Assembly: GCA_026417675.1 (NCBI GenBank)
Contig: JAOACV010000039.1
Span: 1 to 10,422 of the forward strand
Direction of reading: 5' to 3'
Source of the DNA: Verrucomicrobiia bacterium
GTDB taxonomy: Bacteria; Verrucomicrobiota; Verrucomicrobiia; CAIQCK01
DNA: 10,422 bases
The position numbers were made by a program, and so were the translations under genes. Positions 5,685 through 10,422 of this stretch are shown here, in pieces. The number at the start of each line of letters is the position of its first letter. Position 1 is the first letter of the stretch. Below the pieces are notes generated by a model. It was not told the origin of the DNA, ran no database searches, and saw only the letters and a list, made by a program, of their open reading frames with translations.

Positions 5685-7970
5685 GATCTCAAATGGAATT
5701 GCTGGCAATACTGGCAACGGCCGCTGGCCCTCTGGCGCTCTGGATTTCCCGGCGGACGCGGGTTTTTCTAAAGAGGCGGTGATGGTGAGCTTGCCCTTTT
5801 GACCCAGCTTCACTTTGCTGACATCGCTTTCCAACAGAATCTCCACGCCCTCGCGCGACGGCGAAGCGCTCTTGATGGCGATGCCTTTCGGCGGATCGCG
5901 AAGCGCGAATTGAACGCCCTTTGATGACGCGAGAGCCGCCGCGGCGATTCGCACGGCGGCAGTTCCACCAGCGGGAATTCTCACGGGGGTGCGGCCGACG
6001 ATCTTGGCGATGCCTGGCCCAATCCTGTAGCCGCCTGTCAACGCGAGCTTCAGTTCCTTGGCAGGCACGAGATGGCGGTATTCGAACGCCTGCGTCATCT
6101 CTTCGGCGGGCAAGGCCAGATGGACGACTTCGCGACCATGGATTGTCGCGCGCCCTTCGAGCTTGAGGCCAACGGGAACCGCATCGAGGATGGGTTGGAC
6201 GGTGAGCGTCAGCCGCGCCACGGTCTGAGTGGACGACACGGTGTCGGTGCTCAACCTGAAACCCTCCGGTGCATCCTTCAACGAGAGTGTGATGTCGCCG
6301 GTGAAACCGTCCTTGCGCAACGCATAGACGGTGAGGGGCACGGCCCGGCCAACGCGGGCGGCCACGCTGGATGGCGTGACGCGCAACTCGAAATCGGGTT
6401 GTGGCGCGCTGATGCGCAGACGGTAGGCATACTCCGCGCCACCTTTCTGCTGGGTGTCACCCAAGTGCAGGTAATAGCTCCCGTCGGCAGGCAAGGTTGC
6501 TTGCAGCCAAGAATCGGCCTGATGTGTTGTCAAACCCGCGCCCTTGTCCGTATGGTCGTCGTTGAATGCAATTTGTTTGCCCTCGGCGTCGGTTAGTTTC
6601 AGCGCCGAGTCGAGCGGCGAGTTAAGCCGCCGTGCCATGACCTCGGCGACGACTTGCTGGCCTGCTTTCCCGTCGAACTGGAACACGTCGGTATCGTCGG
6701 ACTGATCAACACGGCCGTTGATGATGACGGGCAACACGACACGCTGCGGGCGTGATAGGTCGTTGGGCTCCTCCTCCAATCGTTCCGGCAGCGCGTCCAC
6801 CGCGAATGGGACGAGGTTGGAGACATGCCCATCCTTGCGCACCGAGAGATGATAGATACCCGGCGTCTTGTTCAGGTTATCGGCGGCAACGCGGGTCACC
6901 GGCAGATTCCAGCCATTCAATTCGATGTCGGTCCGTGCGCCGACAGGGCCGCCGAGCGGAAAAATACTGGTGATGAACGGCAGCTCGCCGAGGGTGATGC
7001 GATAAACAAAATCCTCCCGGCCGCGGTAGAGGGCGTCTTTGATCGCGATGACGTATTCGCTGTCCGCGGGCACTTCGTAGTAGAGCACCGGATCAGGATT
7101 GAAGTGGAAATCATCGTTGTAGGCCACTTCCCTGCCTTGGGCGTCGTAGAGTGAGAGCGTGGCTTGGAACCAGCCGGGCACGGCATCCGAAAGATATGGG
7201 ATCAACTGCCGCGCGCTGACAACGATGACAAGCCGCTGGCCTCTCGTCGCCGCGAACCGGTAGCGGTTAACCTCGCCTGGCAAAACCTGGCCATTGATGG
7301 TCGCTGGCAGGGTGATGGTCATTTCCGTCTTCGGGGCGCTGGTCTGGGGCCTTTCTCTGGATTTCTGGATGACACTCGGGTTTACAACGATCGCCTCTGA
7401 AGGGTTCTCGGTGAATTCTTGCAGTTGCCCAACGCAGAACACGAGCGGATTGGAAACGCCGGTTTGTCCCTCGACCCTGACTTCCCGCTGGCCCGGCTCC
7501 GCGTCCGGGGCCACCGTGAACTGCGCGGTGATGATGTCTGCCAATGCCGGCGTAGGCGGTTTTCGGACCGCGCCGGCCGGCTTGCGCATGATGGCGGAGA
7601 TCCTCTGCTTGGTGTCCTGCAATAATTTCCCGTCTTCAGGGGTCCAGTTTCTCGATTCCATCGCGGCCAGCCGCTTCGCCTCCAAAACCTCCAGCTTCGC
7701 CTTCAACTCCAGATACTCGCGAAACTCCTGCGGTGTCAGCGGCCGACTGCGTTCGAGCAAGACGGCTTGAACGCCGTCGCCGGAGACGGACACGTTGGTC
7801 AGGCCGGTCAACCGTTGTCCGCCGATGACGACCTGAAATGTCGTGCCTTGTTGGCCGCCGGCGGGATAGACGTAGCCGATGCGCGGGCCGGTTTGCTGTG
7901 CCCGCGTTCCCGGCGCGAGCACGATCGTTAGTGCCAGCCACGAAAACACACGCCAAGGTTTCAGGCTCAT
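5673..7970 (-). CDS. Secreted multi-domain protein with TIG-like and PPC domains (downstream paralogue)
   Basis: From the ATG at 7970 this is a 765-residue exported protein with no visible catalytic domain. A signal peptide (MSLKPWRVFSWLALTIVLAP, cleavage near TRAQ) is followed by a TIG/IPT-like domain beginning IGYVYPAGGQQGTTF. That domain appears interrupted by a helical segment at about 80-128 and resumes to about 185. Next come a first PPC-like domain (about 216-328), a second TIG-like domain (330-393), a second PPC-like domain (about 399-522, opening with EEPND), and two Ig-like beta domains up to a short linker and the ending LPAIPFEITNK. PPC domains are beta-sandwiches found in secreted proteases and other extracellular proteins, so a binding or structural role outside the cytoplasm is inferred. 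A GTG at 7985 would add five residues; the ATG is preferred because GGTGGGG lies at a suitable distance upstream. The gene begins 20 bp after its paralogue's stop, consistent with one transcript. Confidence 0.85.
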   Translation of the reverse strand: MSLKPWRVFSWLALTIVLAPGTRAQQTGPRIGYVYPAGGQQGTTFQVVIGGQRLTGLTNVSVSGDGVQAVLLERSRPLTPQEFREYLELKAKLEVLEAKRLAAMESRNWTPEDGKLLQDTKQRISAIMRKPAGAVRKPPTPALADIITAQFTVAPDAEPGQREVRVEGQTGVSNPLVFCVGQLQEFTENPSEAIVVNPSVIQKSRERPQTSAPKTEMTITLPATINGQVLPGEVNRYRFAATRGQRLVIVVSARQLIPYLSDAVPGWFQATLSLYDAQGREVAYNDDFHFNPDPVLYYEVPADSEYVIAIKDALYRGREDFVYRITLGELPFITSIFPLGGPVGARTDIELNGWNLPVTRVAADNLNKTPGIYHLSVRKDGHVSNLVPFAVDALPERLEEEPNDLSRPQRVVLPVIINGRVDQSDDTDVFQFDGKAGQQVVAEVMARRLNSPLDSALKLTDAEGKQIAFNDDHTDKGAGLTTHQADSWLQATLPADGSYYLHLGDTQQKGGAEYAYRLRISAPQPDFELRVTPSSVAARVGRAVPLTVYALRKDGFTGDITLSLKDAPEGFRLSTDTVSSTQTVARLTLTVQPILDAVPVGLKLEGRATIHGREVVHLALPAEEMTQAFEYRHLVPAKELKLALTGGYRIGPGIAKIVGRTPVRIPAGGTAAVRIAAAALASSKGVQFALRDPPKGIAIKSASPSREGVEILLESDVSKVKLGQKGKLTITASLEKPASAGKSRAPEGQRPLPVLPAIPFEITNK

Positions 7971-7990
7971 GACGGCCCCACCCACACAAG

Positions 7991-10408
7991 TTATGGCTTA
8001 ACAATCTCGAAGGGAATGGCCGACAATACGCCGATGGGATTGCCGAGTTTGGGAGGCGTCTTCGGTTTCGGTTTTGCTTGGGATTTCTTGGAGGGCGGCG
8101 GAGGCGCGGGAGGCGCTTGGTAAGCGGCCAGGATGAGGCTGCCTTTGAGACCGGGCTTGAGTTTGGCGGCGTCGCCTTCCAAGACGACCTCCATGCCGCC
8201 GTCGGATGTGGAGACGTCCTTGATGACGACGCCCTCAGGCGCCTCGGACAACACGAGACGCACCCTGTTAGAGATGGCCTTGGAGGCCGTGCCGAGCTTG
8301 ACTTTGGCTGTGCCGCCAGCGGGGATTTTTACGGGCGTGTCGCTGACGATTCTCACGGAAGCGCCAACACCTTTGGGCTGGAAAGTGCCGGTAACGGCGA
8401 CCTTGAGTTCTTGCGAGGGGACCAAGTGCCGGTATTCGAACGCCTGCATCCGGTCATCCGCAGGCACGGCTGAACGGACAATTTCGCGGCCGCCAACGGT
8501 GGCGCGGCCCTCGAACTTGACGTTGACAGGCTCGTTCTGCGACGCGAGCGAGGCGGTCAAGGTGATATTCACTTGGTTGGTGTTGGCCGGAACGACCTCG
8601 TTACCAAGCTTGAATCCCTGCGGCGCATCTTTCAACCGGATCGAGATTGGCTCGGAGAATCCGTCTTTCCGCAGCGCATAAACCGTCAGCGACGCGGTGC
8701 CCCCGGCGCGCATGCTGAGGCTGGAGGGCACGACGCGCAACGCGAAATCGGGTTGTGGGGGGCTGATGCGGAGGCGGTAACCATACTCTGCCCCCCCTTT
8801 GTGCTGGGCGTCGCTGAGGTAGAGAAGATAGGCGCCGTCCTTCGGCAGCGTCGCGGTGAGGTAGGAATCGGCGTGATGCGTGGTGAGGCCGGCCCCTTTG
8901 TCGGTGTTGTCGTCGTTGAACGCGACCCGGTTGCCTGTGGCGTCGGTGAGAGTAAGAATCGAATCGAGCGGCGAGTTCAACCTGCGCGCCATGACCTCTG
9001 CGACGATCTCCTGGCCTGCCCTCCCCTCGAAGCAAAACACGTCAACGTCGTCCGGCTTTTCGATGCGGCCGTTGACGATGATAGGCAATGTGACACGTTG
9101 GGCGTGCGCCTTGCCACGACCGGATTCCTCGGCGAAGCATTCAGGCAACGTGTCCACGGCGAACGGCACAAAGTTGGAGATCTGGCTACCCCTGCGGACA
9201 GAGAGCGGATAGACACCCGGTGTCTTGTTTGTATCATCCACTATCAGCCTGGTCGCCGGGAGATTCCATCCCCTCAGCTCGACCGTGGTCTTCGCGCCGG
9301 CAGGACCGCCGAGCGGGAAGATGCTGGTGATGAACGGCAGTTCGCCGATGGTGATCCGATACACGAAGCTCTCACGGCCGCGGAAGAGCGCCTCGTTGAT
9401 GGTCAGCAGATACTCGCCGTCTTCGGGCACCTCGTAGTAAATGAGCGGGTCGGGATCGAAGCGGAAATCGTCGGTGTAGGCCACCTCTTTGCCGTTGCCG
9501 TCGTAAAGCGAAAGCGTGGCCTGAAACCAACCGGGCACTGCGTCGGAGATGTAGGGGATGCGCTGCTGGGCATAAACGGCGATGACGAGCTTCTGGCCCT
9601 TGGATGCCCTAAAACGATGCCGGTCCACTTCGCCAGGCAGAATCTGCCCATTGATGACTGCCGGCAGCGTCACCCTCATTTCGGGCTTGGTCTTGGCGGT
9701 CTGACGGGTTGAAGCCCTTGTAACACTGCTGACCTGCTGCGCAATGACCTTCGAAGCCGGCTCCGAAAACTCTGGGACTTGGCCGATCCAAAACACGAGA
9801 GGATTGGACAAGCCCTTGGCAGTGGCGAGCCGGATTTCCCGCTGGCCCGGTTCGGCGTCGGGCGCAACGGTGAGGTTGCAGACGACCAATTCGGAGATGG
9901 CCGGGTTGGCCGGCCTACGAACGCCGCTCGAGATCTTTTTCCGAACTTCGGCTAGAAGCTTCTCGTCTTCGGCGGTCCAGGCGGCGTTGGCGTATTTTTT
10001 CTTGATCTCTTCGATCTCCTTGTCCGCCTCCGCCTGGTTCTTTTGGATGCTCTTGGCGTTCTTGAAGCTCCTAAAGTTCTCCAGGGTCTTGAAGTCCTTA
10101 CGAACGACAGCCCTTCGCGCAATCAGTTCGTCAGCGAGGATGCGCAAACGGTTGAGTTCGCTGCCTTGAATGGGATGAATGTAGTCGGTGATGGTCGCGG
10201 TCACGCCGCCGCCGGAAACGTAGATGTTCGTGAGGCCGCCCAGAAACTGGCCGGCGATGACGTGTTCGGTGGTGGTGCCTTGCTGGGCACCGGCCGGATA
10301 GACGTAGCCGACCGAACACGATCGCGATTGTCTTTGCGCGTGGCCGGCTGGCGCGAGCGCCACCAATGCCAACAAGGGAACAACCAAGCTCGAACGAAAC
10401 TGCCTCAT
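7991..10408 (-). CDS. Secreted multi-domain protein with TIG-like and PPC domains (upstream paralogue)
   Basis: This 805-residue protein has the same layout as its downstream neighbour: signal peptide (hydrophobic residues 8-20, cleavage near GHAQ), a TIG-like domain from VGYVYPAGAQQGTT, a long coiled-coil segment (about 82-165), the return of the TIG-like fold (to about 208), PPC-like domain 1 (245-353), TIG-like domain 2 (357-418), PPC-like domain 2 (437-548), and two Ig-like domains (about 553-672 and 685-762). A proline- and lysine-rich linker (764-787) then leads to the conserved ending LSAIPFEIVKP. In residues 357-423, 47 of 67 positions are identical to the neighbour, showing a tandem duplication. 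It has four cysteines (31, 177, 424, 459); the neighbour has one. Cys31 is not in a lipobox. The canonical EEPND entry to PPC 2 is altered here. The start has a strong Shine-Dalgarno site. Function is unknown; an extracellular structural or adhesive role is inferred. Confidence 0.87.
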   Translation of the reverse strand: MRQFRSSLVVPLLALVALAPAGHAQRQSRSCSVGYVYPAGAQQGTTTEHVIAGQFLGGLTNIYVSGGGVTATITDYIHPIQGSELNRLRILADELIARRAVVRKDFKTLENFRSFKNAKSIQKNQAEADKEIEEIKKKYANAAWTAEDEKLLAEVRKKISSGVRRPANPAISELVVCNLTVAPDAEPGQREIRLATAKGLSNPLVFWIGQVPEFSEPASKVIAQQVSSVTRASTRQTAKTKPEMRVTLPAVINGQILPGEVDRHRFRASKGQKLVIAVYAQQRIPYISDAVPGWFQATLSLYDGNGKEVAYTDDFRFDPDPLIYYEVPEDGEYLLTINEALFRGRESFVYRITIGELPFITSIFPLGGPAGAKTTVELRGWNLPATRLIVDDTNKTPGVYPLSVRRGSQISNFVPFAVDTLPECFAEESGRGKAHAQRVTLPIIVNGRIEKPDDVDVFCFEGRAGQEIVAEVMARRLNSPLDSILTLTDATGNRVAFNDDNTDKGAGLTTHHADSYLTATLPKDGAYLLYLSDAQHKGGAEYGYRLRISPPQPDFALRVVPSSLSMRAGGTASLTVYALRKDGFSEPISIRLKDAPQGFKLGNEVVPANTNQVNITLTASLASQNEPVNVKFEGRATVGGREIVRSAVPADDRMQAFEYRHLVPSQELKVAVTGTFQPKGVGASVRIVSDTPVKIPAGGTAKVKLGTASKAISNRVRLVLSEAPEGVVIKDVSTSDGGMEVVLEGDAAKLKPGLKGSLILAAYQAPPAPPPPSKKSQAKPKPKTPPKLGNPIGVLSAIPFEIVKP

Positions 10409-10411
10409 GAG

Positions 10412-10418
10412 ACCTCCT
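10412..10418 (-). promoter_or_regulatory. Strong Shine-Dalgarno site for the upstream PPC paralogue
   Basis: On the minus strand AGGAGGT lies three bases before the ATG at 10408. It is the best ribosome-binding site in the window and fixes the start of the 805-residue protein. The other genes here have weak or no such site, so this protein may be strongly translated. Confidence 0.75.
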
Positions 10419-10422
10419 CACC

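Noticed and set aside
8573..9712. 379-codon open frame on the plus strand
   Set aside because: It lies entirely antisense to the 805-residue PPC gene, whose domains are recognisable; the translation shows no family features and reflects high G+C codon bias.
10310..10330. Cys31 of the 805-residue protein as a lipoprotein acylation site
   Set aside because: The preceding residues are SRS and it lies beyond the likely signal-peptidase I site, so there is no lipobox.

Overview
The window looks like part of a chromosome from a free-living Gram-negative bacterium of the PVC group, most likely Verrucomicrobiota. The reasons are moderately high G+C, few recognisable Shine-Dalgarno sites, a secreted DUF4838-type protein, and two large secreted proteins built from IPT/TIG-like and pre-peptidase C-terminal (PPC) modules, a style common in Verrucomicrobiota and Planctomycetota. 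The assignment rests on protein style only; no rRNA or marker gene is present.

Layout. Positions 1-1778 (minus strand) hold mazG, a nucleoside-triphosphate pyrophosphohydrolase, followed 27 bp later by a secreted DUF4838-type protein that runs off the left edge. Positions 1779-2183 are a divergent gap of about 400 bp with a plausible mazG promoter, two small hairpins and one doubtful 94-codon antisense ORF. Positions 2184-5587 (plus strand) form a compact four-gene cluster: an alpha/beta hydrolase, a LolD/MacB-type ABC ATPase, an FtsX/MacB-type permease, and a secreted LolA-like protein whose start codon overlaps the permease stop codon. Positions 5588-5672 are a short convergent gap. Positions 5673-10408 (minus strand) hold two tandem paralogous genes for large secreted beta-sandwich proteins of 765 and 805 residues; the upstream one has a strong Shine-Dalgarno site at the right edge.

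How the genes work together. The ATPase and permease should form an inner-membrane exporter of the lipoprotein/lipid-trafficking type. The LolA-like protein is a reasonable periplasmic acceptor for its cargo, and the hydrolase may act on the cargo or a related ester; this last step is inference. The tandem PPC proteins carry no catalytic domain and look like structural, adhesive or surface proteins. MazG is housekeeping or stress-related and is probably only a neighbour of the DUF4838 gene.

No tRNA, rRNA, CRISPR array, insertion sequence or phage gene is visible. The less ordinary points are the hydrolase-ABC-LolA-like cluster, the coiled coil inserted in the first TIG-like domain of both PPC paralogues, and the unexplained gap before the hydrolase.
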